This document shows positions 1-7,568 of a stretch of 64,000 nucleotides of DNA, piece by piece. Origin of the DNA: CAG-238 sp963601575 (GTDB lineage: Bacteria > Bacillota > Clostridia > Peptostreptococcales > Anaerovoracaceae); assembly GCA_963601575.1 (NCBI GenBank), contig CAVCFO010000001.1:1-64000 (forward strand). The letters run 5' to 3'. Position numbers and translations under genes: made by a program. Within the stretch, counting starts at the first letter, position 1. Every line of letters begins with the position of its first letter. The notes beneath the pieces are model-generated. The model saw only the letters and a list, made by a program, of their open reading frames with translations. It did not search any database and was not told the origin of the DNA.

Positions 1-6
1 CTATGG

Positions 7-33
7 ACGCCGGATTTTCCGGCGTTCTTTTTT
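7..33 (+). terminator. Rho-independent terminator of a gene left of the window
   Basis: A perfect 7-bp stem (ACGCCGG / CCGGCGT) with a 5-nt loop is followed by a T-run. It would end a plus-strand gene lying left of the window. Its right arm and T-run belong to the 22-bp repeat found again at 1248. Confidence 0.75.
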
Positions 34-39
34 CGTGCA
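18..39. repeat. 22-bp direct repeat, left copy (fic boundary)
   Basis: These 22 bases recur exactly at 1248-1269. The copy starts in the terminator loop and includes the right stem arm and T-run. The two copies bracket fic and its promoter, as expected if a roughly 1.2-kb segment entered the terminator and duplicated part of it. Confidence 0.85.
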
Positions 40-62
40 GAAGCCTATTCATTTTGCATTCC

Positions 63-1109
63 TCATTTCGATCGAATGTAACAAGTAGATTTTCCGGCAC
101 CTTCACGCTTCAGTTCACCTGTAGCAACCATCTTGCGCAATGCTCCTTCTACAGAGCTGAGACTCAAAGAAGGACACTGTTCACGGATATCCTGCTTGGT
201 AAAGCGTCCGATCTTGTTCAGTGTTGCCTTGCGTACCATATCAATAGCAGGAAGTTTTTCTTCCACAATTGCAAATCTATCGCCAAAATCCTTATAGGCC
301 GCCAGGATAGTGCTCAACAAATATTTGATGAATGGAACCACATCTTCGGTTCCTTCATGCCAGCCGTGCTGCGAACGATTCAGCGCGTCATAATACAAGT
401 CCTTATTCTTGGCAATTTTAGCCTCAAGGGAGATATATTTACCCACATAAAAACCACAGCGATAGAGCAGGAGCGTTGTCAGCAACCGGCTCATTCTACC
501 ATTGCCATCGTTAAACGGGTGAACACACAGGAAATCATGGATAAAAATCGGAATAGCAATCAAAGGCTCCAGTTCCATATTTCCGATGACCTTGTTATAT
601 TCTTCGCAGATCTTATCCAGGGCCTCCGGCGTTTCAAACGGGGCAAGGGGGGTAAAAATAATCTCAGTATGACCATCCGGATAGGTGGCACTGATATAAT
701 TCTGAACATTCTTCGTCTGACCGGCCATTGGATTATTCATGTGGCTATACATGATTTTATGAAGCTGCAGAATATAATTTCCGGGCAGAGGAATGGCGTC
801 AAAGTTCGCATGGATAATAGACAACACATCGCGATAACCGGCGATCTCTTGCTCATCACGGTTGCGGGGTGTGGTCTTCTCCTCCACCAGCTGTTTAATA
901 CGGGTGTTGGTAGTAACGATACCTTCAATCGCGTTAGATGCCTCCGTACTTTGAATCTTTGCAATCTCTACCAGCTTCTCCAGCTCGTCGGGCCTTTGCT
1001 TCAAGTATAGCTCCTGCTTTCCAGCCTCTTTGTAGATTGCAGCAATGTATCCGAGTATTTCAGAATCCCACTTTTGATTCTTGATAGCAGAATAATTAAA
1101 AGGTCTCAT
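63..1109 (-). CDS. Fic family protein (probable AMP-transferase)
   Basis: This 348-aa protein has the Fic active-site motif HPFNDGNGR at residues 197-205. Fic enzymes usually transfer AMP from ATP to a hydroxyl group of a target protein. An N-terminal inhibitory helix is visible as S-N-A-I-E-G at 58-63, matching (S/T)xxxE(G/N), so activity is probably self-restrained (class II architecture). The C-terminus (about 310-348) looks like a winged-helix DNA-binding segment. The start at 1109 follows AGGAGG by eight bases; a longer frame to 1199 would begin upstream of the promoter. The target is unknown. Exact 22-bp repeats on both sides suggest transfer into this site. Confidence 0.9.
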   Translation of the reverse strand: MRPFNYSAIKNQKWDSEILGYIAAIYKEAGKQELYLKQRPDELEKLVEIAKIQSTEASNAIEGIVTTNTRIKQLVEEKTTPRNRDEQEIAGYRDVLSIIHANFDAIPLPGNYILQLHKIMYSHMNNPMAGQTKNVQNYISATYPDGHTEIIFTPLAPFETPEALDKICEEYNKVIGNMELEPLIAIPIFIHDFLCVHPFNDGNGRMSRLLTTLLLYRCGFYVGKYISLEAKIAKNKDLYYDALNRSQHGWHEGTEDVVPFIKYLLSTILAAYKDFGDRFAIVEEKLPAIDMVRKATLNKIGRFTKQDIREQCPSLSLSSVEGALRKMVATGELKREGAGKSTCYIRSK

Positions 1110-1192
1110 TCCCTTAACCTCCTTTTTTCTTTCCCTTAAATTATAATCAATTATAAGGGAATAGTCAATAGTTTGAGCGTATTTTCCCTTAA
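1109..1192 (-). promoter_or_regulatory. fic promoter with four copies of a TTCCCTTAA-like motif
   Basis: On the minus strand TTGACT (1163-1168) and TATAAT (1140-1145) are separated by 17 bp. Four copies of TTCCCTTAA or a close variant surround it, at 1109-1117, 1131-1139 and 1184-1192 in one orientation and 1153-1161 inverted. The inner inverted pair straddles the -10 box, a typical position for a repressor or autoregulatory site. Confidence 0.6.
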
Positions 1193-1247
1193 AAATCAAA
1201 GCGGAGTGAGGAAAAAGACATCAGATAAGGAAAAAATGTCGGAGGAA

Positions 1248-1269
1248 TCCGGCGTTCTTTTTTCGTGCA
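1248..1269. repeat. 22-bp direct repeat, right copy (fic boundary)
   Basis: Exact second copy of bases 18-39. It lacks the left stem arm, so it would not work as a terminator. Confidence 0.85.
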
Positions 1270-1293
1270 AAATTTACTGAACAAATTTATTGC

Positions 1294-1322
1294 TTGACTT
1301 AGATGCAAAGTTTTTATATCAT
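1294..1322 (+). promoter_or_regulatory. sigma-70-type promoter for the S41-like gene
   Basis: TTGACT (1294-1299), 17-bp spacer, TATCAT (1317-1322). Its position rules out translation from the open codon at 1290 and supports the start at 1368. Confidence 0.6.
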
Positions 1323-1367
1323 AGGCCTAAAGAATATCAGCATGTTAAGGAGAAAGCAAGAAGAATG

Positions 1368-2966
1368 AAGAAAAAATTATTGGCGATACTTTGCATTTGT
1401 TTCGTATTCGCATTGGCCGCAGAATTTTTCACTTCCGCAGATCGATCCGCCGGCGATGGCGCCATGACATGGAGCAATGCAAAATGGGACGGCGTCTCTG
1501 ACGATGAGGCAGATTCTTTACCGGAAAAGAAACTGACGATCAAAGAATTACAAACAAAGGCAAACAAGGAACGCATCAATAACTTGAAGTGCAAATCTCT
1601 TCATGTAGATGCTGCAGCAGTAGCCGAAGACCTCCAAGCGCTGTCCAAAAAAGAAATCGAAAAGATCAAAGTAGCACAAATGTACGATAGCAAAATATCC
1701 GATAAAGAAATCAGCAAGGAAGATGCATGGGAGGATGCTGATCTTTTCGCAAAAATTTGCAGAAGTTCTTACGGGTCCTATTATTTATACGACCGCAAAG
1801 ATTGGGACGATGCTGATAGCAAACTAAAACAATGGATCCAGGAAGCATCCGGGGACAATATCAAAGCGGAAACGCTCCAAAACCTGATCTTGGCCGCTTA
1901 CACTTTTGTAAACGATGACCATTTTCGTGTAAACGAAAAATCAACATTAGACTATTCGGGCAATCTAAAGTACTATTGTTACTTAAAAGATGTTTATTTC
2001 CATGAGGATGATAAGGGATTCTATACAGTCATCAAAGACTCCAAATGGTATCTCAAAGAAGTCGGCAGCAGCTCCGATATTTCAGCATATATCAAGCCCA
2101 CGATAACGGAAGAGGGAGAACTTGCGTACGCGGTCGGAACTTTTCTTCGTTCAAAGGATTCACTGGAGACCACACTGACGTTCTCGAGAGGCAGTGAAAC
2201 AAATAAAGTTTCATGCAAATACACCCGAGCCATGTCTTTGCGGGAGAAAAATGCAGATTACGCGAACACACAAGCCGGGCTGTATGACGGATATTACGTG
2301 TTGGGCATTCGGTCCTTTTTGGACGAGCCTTATGAAGAGCTGTGTAAATATCCTGAAACAGCAAAGAAACTGAAAGGAACCTCTCATTTCATTATCGATT
2401 CCAGAGGTAACGGCGGAGGCGGGGATATTTGGCTTGAGGGATTTTATGAAAATTATTCCGGAACACCGCTGAAACTTACAATAAACACGACGAAAAGGTT
2501 TTCTGATTTAACCAATAAATTTTGGAAAACATTTAGTGATTTTACAGAAACGCCTGGATTATATGAAGAAAAGCAGGATGGATCGTTTGCAGAAAATACA
2601 CATCTGTTTGCATACTTAATGGATAAGGACATTGGATCGGCGGGCGAAAGAGGCATTCTTTCAATAAAGCAAATGAAAAATACTTTGCTGATCGGTACCA
2701 ACAGCAGAGGCTGCATGCTAGGAGACGGTACGCAGCAATACATACTTCCAAATTCGAAATTTGCAGTTACCGTTGGATGCCAAGCCTTTATCGAAGGAAA
2801 CTGCTCAAGTGATATTGAGGGACTTGGATGGATGCCGGATATCTATGTTGATGGATATCTTGCGCTCGACAGAACGATAAAAATGTATCAGCACTATCAT
2901 TTATTACCTGACGAGAATGTAAAAAATCTACCGACATGGGGCGAGAGAATCCAAAGATTCGAGTAA
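1368..2966 (+). CDS. Secreted S41 family peptidase-like protein
   Basis: This 532-aa protein has a basic N-terminus and hydrophobic stretch (residues 1-20) typical of a signal peptide. The C-terminal half carries the S41 (C-terminal processing peptidase/tricorn) hallmarks: an IDSRGNGGG loop near residues 343-351, and IGSAGER, where Ser424 sits at the place of the catalytic serine. No PDZ domain is obvious. The N-terminal 300 residues are charged and helical, without a family I recognise. An AAGGAG about 12 bases before the ATG is a rather distant ribosome-binding site. The gene is monocistronic, with its own promoter and a bidirectional terminator. The substrate is unknown. Confidence 0.75.
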   Translation, partial: KKKLLAILCICFVFALAAEFFTSADRSAGDGAMTWSNAKWDGVSDDEADSLPEKKLTIKELQTKANKERINNLKCKSLHVDAAAVAEDLQALSKKEIEKIKVAQMYDSKISDKEISKEDAWEDADLFAKICRSSYGSYYLYDRKDWDDADSKLKQWIQEASGDNIKAETLQNLILAAYTFVNDDHFRVNEKSTLDYSGNLKYYCYLKDVYFHEDDKGFYTVIKDSKWYLKEVGSSSDISAYIKPTITEEGELAYAVGTFLRSKDSLETTLTFSRGSETNKVSCKYTRAMSLREKNADYANTQAGLYDGYYVLGIRSFLDEPYEELCKYPETAKKLKGTSHFIIDSRGNGGGGDIWLEGFYENYSGTPLKLTINTTKRFSDLTNKFWKTFSDFTETPGLYEEKQDGSFAENTHLFAYLMDKDIGSAGERGILSIKQMKNTLLIGTNSRGCMLGDGTQQYILPNSKFAVTVGCQAFIEGNCSSDIEGLGWMPDIYVDGYLALDRTIKMYQHYHLLPDENVKNLPTWGERIQRFE

Positions 2967-2999
2967 TAATAAGGCGCAGCGAAAGAGGCAAGCCTGACA

Positions 3000-3037
3000 A
3001 AAATCCGCGCAAAGGAGATTCCTCCTGCGCGGATTTT
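3000..3037. terminator. Bidirectional terminator
   Basis: A 12-bp perfect stem AAAATCCGCGCA (3000-3011) / TGCGCGGATTTT (3026-3037) lies between the convergent S41-like and lipoprotein genes. Confidence 0.8.
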
Positions 3038-3065
3038 CGTTCTATCGCTCAACTACTTCGATATT

Positions 3066-3851
3066 TCATGCGATTGCGTCGATGTTTTCCTGCGTAATGT
3101 CGCTGTAGTTAATCGTGATTTTGGCTGCCTGGCCGTAGGTATCTGCCACGAGTTTGTCGTAGGCTGCCCGGTCAACAGGCTCTGCGGCTTTCGTCACGTC
3201 CTCGTAAAGATAATAGACGGTCCCTGCATTGCTTTCGTCGGTTTCATCCGGATATGCGTTCCCCTCAAAGTCCTGCGGGAAAAGCTCCTTGTTCCATGCG
3301 TCGATATAGTATTGCTGCACGTAGGCGCCTGCGCCTGCATCGTATTTATAAATCGTATATGGCCAGAAATTTCCTGCAAGTCCTTGGTTGTGGGAAGCTT
3401 TAGCCGTCACATAGCCGTTATCGTAAAACTCAGGAGTCGGAAACTCAGTAAATTCTTCTTTGAGGCTGTCCGAATCCGCCTCGTATTCAAAGATATAGAA
3501 GACTTCCCCTACCGCGGGCGCGTTGCTGAAGTTTATAATCAGTTCATCTTCGCCGTCACCGTCGATATCGGTAATAGCAAATTTGTTGTCCGTCCAGATT
3601 GAGCTTTCATCATCTTCGCCCTCTGCGTTGGTATAAAGCTGCTGGCCGTTTGGAAATACGCGGCTTTCGAGCATATTTTGCATGGCTTCTTTGTATTTTT
3701 CGTGGGCAGCGGTTTGCTCCGTCTGCGCAGTCTGATTGCTTGGCTCGCTGCTGCTTTCAGCTTCCCCGTTTCCGCAGGATACAAGCGCTGTCATAAGCGC
3801 AAGCGCCGTAGCAAGCGCAAAAGCTTTTTTGATGATGTTTTTTGTTTTCAT
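3066..3851 (-). CDS. Predicted lipoprotein with a calcium-loop-like motif
   Basis: This 261-aa protein begins with a basic n-region and hydrophobic core ending in a lipobox L-V-S-C with Cys26, so it should be lipidated and anchored outside the membrane. The chosen ATG (3851) follows GGGGG by eight bases. After a Ser/Glu/Thr-rich linker there is a motif DIDGDGEDEL near residues 94-103, like the DxDGDGxDE calcium loops of VCBS/EF-hand-like proteins. I recognise no enzyme family. It is flanked by terminators on both sides and is probably a single-gene unit. Confidence 0.75.
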   Translation of the reverse strand: MKTKNIIKKAFALATALALMTALVSCGNGEAESSSEPSNQTAQTEQTAAHEKYKEAMQNMLESRVFPNGQQLYTNAEGEDDESSIWTDNKFAITDIDGDGEDELIINFSNAPAVGEVFYIFEYEADSDSLKEEFTEFPTPEFYDNGYVTAKASHNQGLAGNFWPYTIYKYDAGAGAYVQQYYIDAWNKELFPQDFEGNAYPDETDESNAGTVYYLYEDVTKAAEPVDRAAYDKLVADTYGQAAKITINYSDITQENIDAIA

Positions 3852-3956
3852 TTTCATTTCCCCCTTGATAAAATGTTCTTGCAAAGCCCCTTTGAATGTG
3901 GTATATTTGAAACAAGAGGACGGGTCAATACCCAACCTAACGAAAAATCCGTTTAG

Positions 3957-3992
3957 AAAAATCCGCTAGAATTGGGGTCCTGCGGATTTTTT
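3957..3992. terminator. Terminator downstream of the DUF4234 gene
   Basis: A 10-bp stem AAAAATCCGC (3957-3966) / GCGGATTTTT (from 3982) has T-runs in both directions. It overlaps the 3' end of the possible small ORF at 3966-4046. Confidence 0.7.
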
Positions 3993-4046
3993 CATGGTTA
4001 TCGTGATCGTAAGTTTGCCTTTGTAGTAAGTGATCGTAACTCTCAT
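3966..4046 (-). CDS. Possible 26-aa small protein
   Basis: An ATG at 4046 is preceded by AAAGGAG at ideal spacing and opens a 26-codon frame beginning MRVTITYYKGK and ending in TAG at 3966. It lies 130 bp downstream of the DUF4234 gene on the same strand, and its last codons form one arm of the terminator. The strong ribosome-binding site is the only support. It could be chance. No function is assigned. Confidence 0.35.
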   Translation of the reverse strand: MRVTITYYKGKLTITITMKKSAGPQF

Positions 4047-4178
4047 TCTACCAACTCCTTTCTGCAAATCCAAACCCCTAAAGACTTGATTTATTCGAAA
4101 GGTTATCCGCGTCTTGACCCGCCTCTTGTTGGGTTCATTATATCATTTGAGTTCTTTTATTTCAACCACTTTTTTGTT

Positions 4179-5318
4179 TTAATTTTGTTTGCTTACAATA
4201 TTGTTAATTTTATCCTGCATGAAGACCGGCGCCAGTATCGAAATGAAGATCTGAAACAGCACGCACATCAGCGTAATTTCGCCCTGAAGTCCGTGGATTG
4301 CCCCTAGCTTGTCGATCCTTTGGCAGCTCTTGTAAATCCAGTAATAATCATAAAAAGGTACAAACATATAGAGCAGAAGCTGGCAGGTTCCGCTTCTTTT
4401 TTCTTCTCCCGGCGTCCTGTTCAGAAATTCCGTTATTTTGTAGACCCAGATGAGGCGCCAGATTCCGAATGTGAAGAGTAGCAATAATATATGCGGGAGT
4501 ATATCGAAATACCCTTCGTTATTTCTGCGGGATGTGCCATAATAATACCGGGTTTGTCCATCGGAGGCATAATCCTCTCTCGTATCTTCGCCAGAGGTTT
4601 CCTCCTGCGCCATCTCCCGGTAATCCTGCTTTGCGTGGCAAGGCTCCTCCCCTGCGGTTTCAGACGTCTCCGGAAAAACTTTTGCAAACAATTTGGGATT
4701 TAGCACCAGAATCCCCAGGAGGCACATTCCTGCGATTTGAAAGAGCAAAGTTGCAAAATTCGATGCCGCGAACACGCTGTAGCCGCCGTACCAGTTGTAG
4801 CCGAATATAGCAAAGAGGATCTGCTGAGCGAGCGCGGCCAGCAGCATAAGTGCCGGCGTGACTACCCAAATGTGTCTGAAGGCCTCTTTTCTTTCTGAAA
4901 AAGTCTTTAGCGACCCCAATGCCAAAATAAGCGCAAATGTAGCAAATGCCAGGAATTTTAGCAGCGTAGGAAGAATACAGAAAATATTAAAGTGTGCATT
5001 ATATAAAAATTCGCTCCAAACAAGATATCGCCCATATATGCAGCCTATCAGAAAATATACAAGCTGTGCTGCGGTCATAACGCACGCACCCGCAAAGGCA
5101 ATCATGCCTAGCGGTCTACCTGGCTTTGCGATTCCAATTGCAAGGGCTCCCCCCGCAAGGGCTAAATATCCCAGCAGGCAAAGGAAATCATATATGATAT
5201 ACTCGTGCATATCTATAAAATCCTGCACCAAAAGAGAAAGACTCCTGCTGGCTAGTGCCGCGAAGATCACAGTGCTGATCACGCCTATGATGAGTCTCGT
5301 ATTCGATTTAGTTTGCAT
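4179..5318 (-). CDS. Multi-pass membrane protein with C-terminal DUF4234 domain
   Basis: This 379-aa protein has about six hydrophobic segments in its first 215 residues. A polar, acidic linker follows (about 215-265), then a C-terminal region with two or three more segments containing FGIWRLIWVYKITEFLN and FYDYYWIYKSCQRID, the pattern of DUF4234 proteins. The start follows AGGGAG. No catalytic motif is visible and the role is unknown. It is followed by the terminator near 3957-3992. Confidence 0.7.
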   Translation of the reverse strand: MQTKSNTRLIIGVISTVIFAALASRSLSLLVQDFIDMHEYIIYDFLCLLGYLALAGGALAIGIAKPGRPLGMIAFAGACVMTAAQLVYFLIGCIYGRYLVWSEFLYNAHFNIFCILPTLLKFLAFATFALILALGSLKTFSERKEAFRHIWVVTPALMLLAALAQQILFAIFGYNWYGGYSVFAASNFATLLFQIAGMCLLGILVLNPKLFAKVFPETSETAGEEPCHAKQDYREMAQEETSGEDTREDYASDGQTRYYYGTSRRNNEGYFDILPHILLLLFTFGIWRLIWVYKITEFLNRTPGEEKRSGTCQLLLYMFVPFYDYYWIYKSCQRIDKLGAIHGLQGEITLMCVLFQIFISILAPVFMQDKINNIVSKQN

Positions 5319-5400
5319 AATTATCTCCCTTCCATTATGGTTAAAATCTCATTCCATAAATTCTAAAGATATTTGATTATATTTTTCTGCATGCGATAAC

Positions 5401-5979
5401 TTAGGCAAAGGAAAAGATAATACCAATTGCCGCCGAAAAGGCGATGAATATTATCGGATGCAGGTTTTTCGTAAGCTTCGGGCCACGCGTCAGGAAAAGA
5501 AGCAGTGCGGCGAGGACCAAAGCCTTGAAATTCAGGAGATCCCTTGGCATGCCCGTTTCTATAAACAAGTCTTTATTCAGAAATGTCAATTCGCAGACCA
5601 GAATGCCGGCCGCCGCAATCATCGCCGTAGATGCCGGCCTCAGGCCGTAAAACGCACCCTCGCAAATTTTGCTTTCGCGGAACCTGTCGATAAGCGACAT
5701 TACGATTATTACGAGAATCGTTCCCGGTATTATGACGCCAAGCGTCGCGCATATCGCGCCCGGTATGCCCGAAACTTCGTATCCAACATAAGTTGCCATG
5801 TTTATGCCGATTGGCCCAGGTGTAGACTCGGAAACTGCCAGCATGTCGGCAATCTCGGCCGCCGTGCACCAGCCGGTTCTATCTGCCATATCCTGCAGGA
5901 ACGGAAGTGTCGCCATTCCGCCTCCTATAGAGAACAGACCTATCTTGAGAAACTCATAAAAAAGCCTAAGCTCAGTCAT
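5401..5979 (-). CDS. Chromate transporter-type half protein, second gene
   Basis: This 192-aa membrane protein of the CHR (chromate ion transporter) family has the motif SIGGGMATLPFLQDM near residues 17-31 and STPGPIGIN near 51-59. Single-domain CHR proteins act in pairs, and this one overlaps its partner by eight bases (ATGACTGA), implying translational coupling. The start at 5979 follows AAAGGAGG; a longer frame begins further inside the partner. The anion moved is not known from sequence. Efflux of chromate is the family function, but physiological substrates may differ. Confidence 0.85.
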   Translation of the reverse strand: MTELRLFYEFLKIGLFSIGGGMATLPFLQDMADRTGWCTAAEIADMLAVSESTPGPIGINMATYVGYEVSGIPGAICATLGVIIPGTILVIIVMSLIDRFRESKICEGAFYGLRPASTAMIAAAGILVCELTFLNKDLFIETGMPRDLLNFKALVLAALLLFLTRGPKLTKNLHPIIFIAFSAAIGIIFSFA

Positions 5980-6547
5980 CTTGGCCGCCTCCTTTGCCAA
6001 GTCCTGTCTTTGCTCTTGAACTCAGCAAGGTTACTGCGATCCCAAGCAGTGCCGATACAAGCACGAAAACGATCGGCGTTATGCCTGCGGCAAGCGAGGC
6101 TATCAAAACACCAAGGAAGAGGATCAGGCATTTTATATCCGTGATCGCACTTTTCCACAGTTTCAATACGGCATTGAAAATCAGAACGCATACGCAGACT
6201 CTTATGCCTGCGAAGGCGCTTTTGACGGCGGGATAATCTGCGAAGGCCGTCAGCAGCGCCGCAATCACAGTTATTATGATGAAGGACGGCACCGCCGCGC
6301 CCAGCGCGGCGAAAAGCGCCCCGAGGTTTCCTTTTCTGTTTTTCCCTATGAACGCAAGGGTGTTGACCATGAGGATTCCGGGAAGGCACTGCGCCATCGC
6401 ATAGTAATCCAGGATCTCCGCTTCTGTGTTCCAACCCTTGCTTTCGACTATTTCTCTTTGCAAAATCGGCAGCATCGCATATCCGCCGCCGAATGTCAAG
6501 GCTCCCACTCTCGCGGAAGCAAAAAAAATCTCAAACAGCTCTTTCAT
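5972..6547 (-). CDS. Chromate transporter-type half protein, first gene
   Basis: This 191-aa protein is paralogous to its downstream partner: FGGGYAMLPILQREI sits near residues 19-33 and AQCLPGILMVN near 52-62, with about five or six hydrophobic segments. The two presumably form an antiparallel heterodimer, as described for split CHR transporters. It starts 43 bp after dusB and is probably co-transcribed with it. Confidence 0.85.
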   Translation of the reverse strand: MKELFEIFFASARVGALTFGGGYAMLPILQREIVESKGWNTEAEILDYYAMAQCLPGILMVNTLAFIGKNRKGNLGALFAALGAAVPSFIIITVIAALLTAFADYPAVKSAFAGIRVCVCVLIFNAVLKLWKSAITDIKCLILFLGVLIASLAAGITPIVFVLVSALLGIAVTLLSSRAKTGLGKGGGQDD

Positions 6548-6590
6548 GTTTCCCCTTTGACATTTTGCTTATTGCGGCTCCGGCTTCTTC

Positions 6591-7565
6591 CTATTTGAAA
6601 CCCAGATTCATAATCGCTTCTTCAAGCCTATCAGGCTCGGTAATGGTATTTACCATGCCGCGAAAAGCCGCAGAGCCTGGCTGTCCTTTCAGATACCAGC
6701 CTACGTGCTTTCGCATCTGGCGGACTGCCGCATATTCGCCCTTCAGCGAAAGCATGTCGCGAAAGTGCCGAAGCATCATCTTTTTTCTGTCTTCTGGGCT
6801 CTGCGGCGGCGGAAGCTCTTCGCCAAGATAAGCTGCATTAAGCTCCCGGAATATCCACGGGTTTCCAAGCGCTCCGCGGCCGACCATTACGAAGTCGCAG
6901 CCGGTCTGGTCCATCATGCTGAGCGCTGAGGCGCCGTCCGTCACGTCGCCGTTTCCGATGACCGGAATCGACACCGCGTGTTTAACGGCGGCTATGACGG
7001 CGCGGTCCGCCCGCCCGCTGTAAAACTGCTCGCGGGTGCGGGCGTGGACCGCGACCGCGGCGGCCCCGGCCGCCGCGGCGGCGCCGGCTACCTCCACTGC
7101 ATTTATCGAGTTCTCATCCCAGCCTGCACGGATCTTGACAGTTACCGGCTTGCCGGCACATTTTACCGCAGCTTCCACAATGTCAAATACAAGCTGCGGG
7201 TCCTTCATAAGGGCCGAGCCTTCGCCGTTTTTTACGACCTTCGGCACGGGACATCCCATATTTATATCGAGTATGGCATTTTTGCATCCTGCCAATTTCT
7301 CGGCGGCGAATGCGATGATTTCCGGCTCGCGGCCGAAAATCTGGTATGCCACAGGCTCCTCGCCATCCAAGATTTCGAGGAGCCTGCCTGTATTCTTGTC
7401 CTTAAACCAAAGCCCCTTGGCGCTTACCATCTCTGAGTATACAAGACCTGCTCCCATCTCCTTGCAAATCCTGCGAAAGGGCGCATCCGTAACTCCCGCC
7501 AGCGGCGCCAGCAGAAATGGGCTTTCGAGCTTAATATTACCGATTTCCAAATTTGCTTTTACCAT
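6591..7565 (-). CDS. dusB: tRNA-dihydrouridine synthase B
   Basis: This 324-aa FMN enzyme reduces uridines in the D-loop of tRNA. The TIM-barrel start LAPLAGVTDAPFRRICKE and the signature NMGCPVPKVVKNGEGSALM (catalytic Cys in GCP) are clear, and VGRGALGNPWIF is the phosphate-binding end. Residues 152-165 are an unusually alanine-rich helix encoded by a very GC-rich stretch. It begins three bases after the pucR-like stop, as part of the ftsH run. Dus genes often sit near ftsH/tilS in Firmicutes. Confidence 0.92.
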   Translation of the reverse strand: MVKANLEIGNIKLESPFLLAPLAGVTDAPFRRICKEMGAGLVYSEMVSAKGLWFKDKNTGRLLEILDGEEPVAYQIFGREPEIIAFAAEKLAGCKNAILDINMGCPVPKVVKNGEGSALMKDPQLVFDIVEAAVKCAGKPVTVKIRAGWDENSINAVEVAGAAAAAGAAAVAVHARTREQFYSGRADRAVIAAVKHAVSIPVIGNGDVTDGASALSMMDQTGCDFVMVGRGALGNPWIFRELNAAYLGEELPPPQSPEDRKKMMLRHFRDMLSLKGEYAAVRQMRKHVGWYLKGQPGSAAFRGMVNTITEPDRLEEAIMNLGFK

Positions 7566-7568
7566 GGC

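Noticed and set aside
1290..1367. Longer N-terminus of the S41-like protein
   Set aside because: It would start upstream of the -35/-10 promoter, and the signal peptide begins at 1368.
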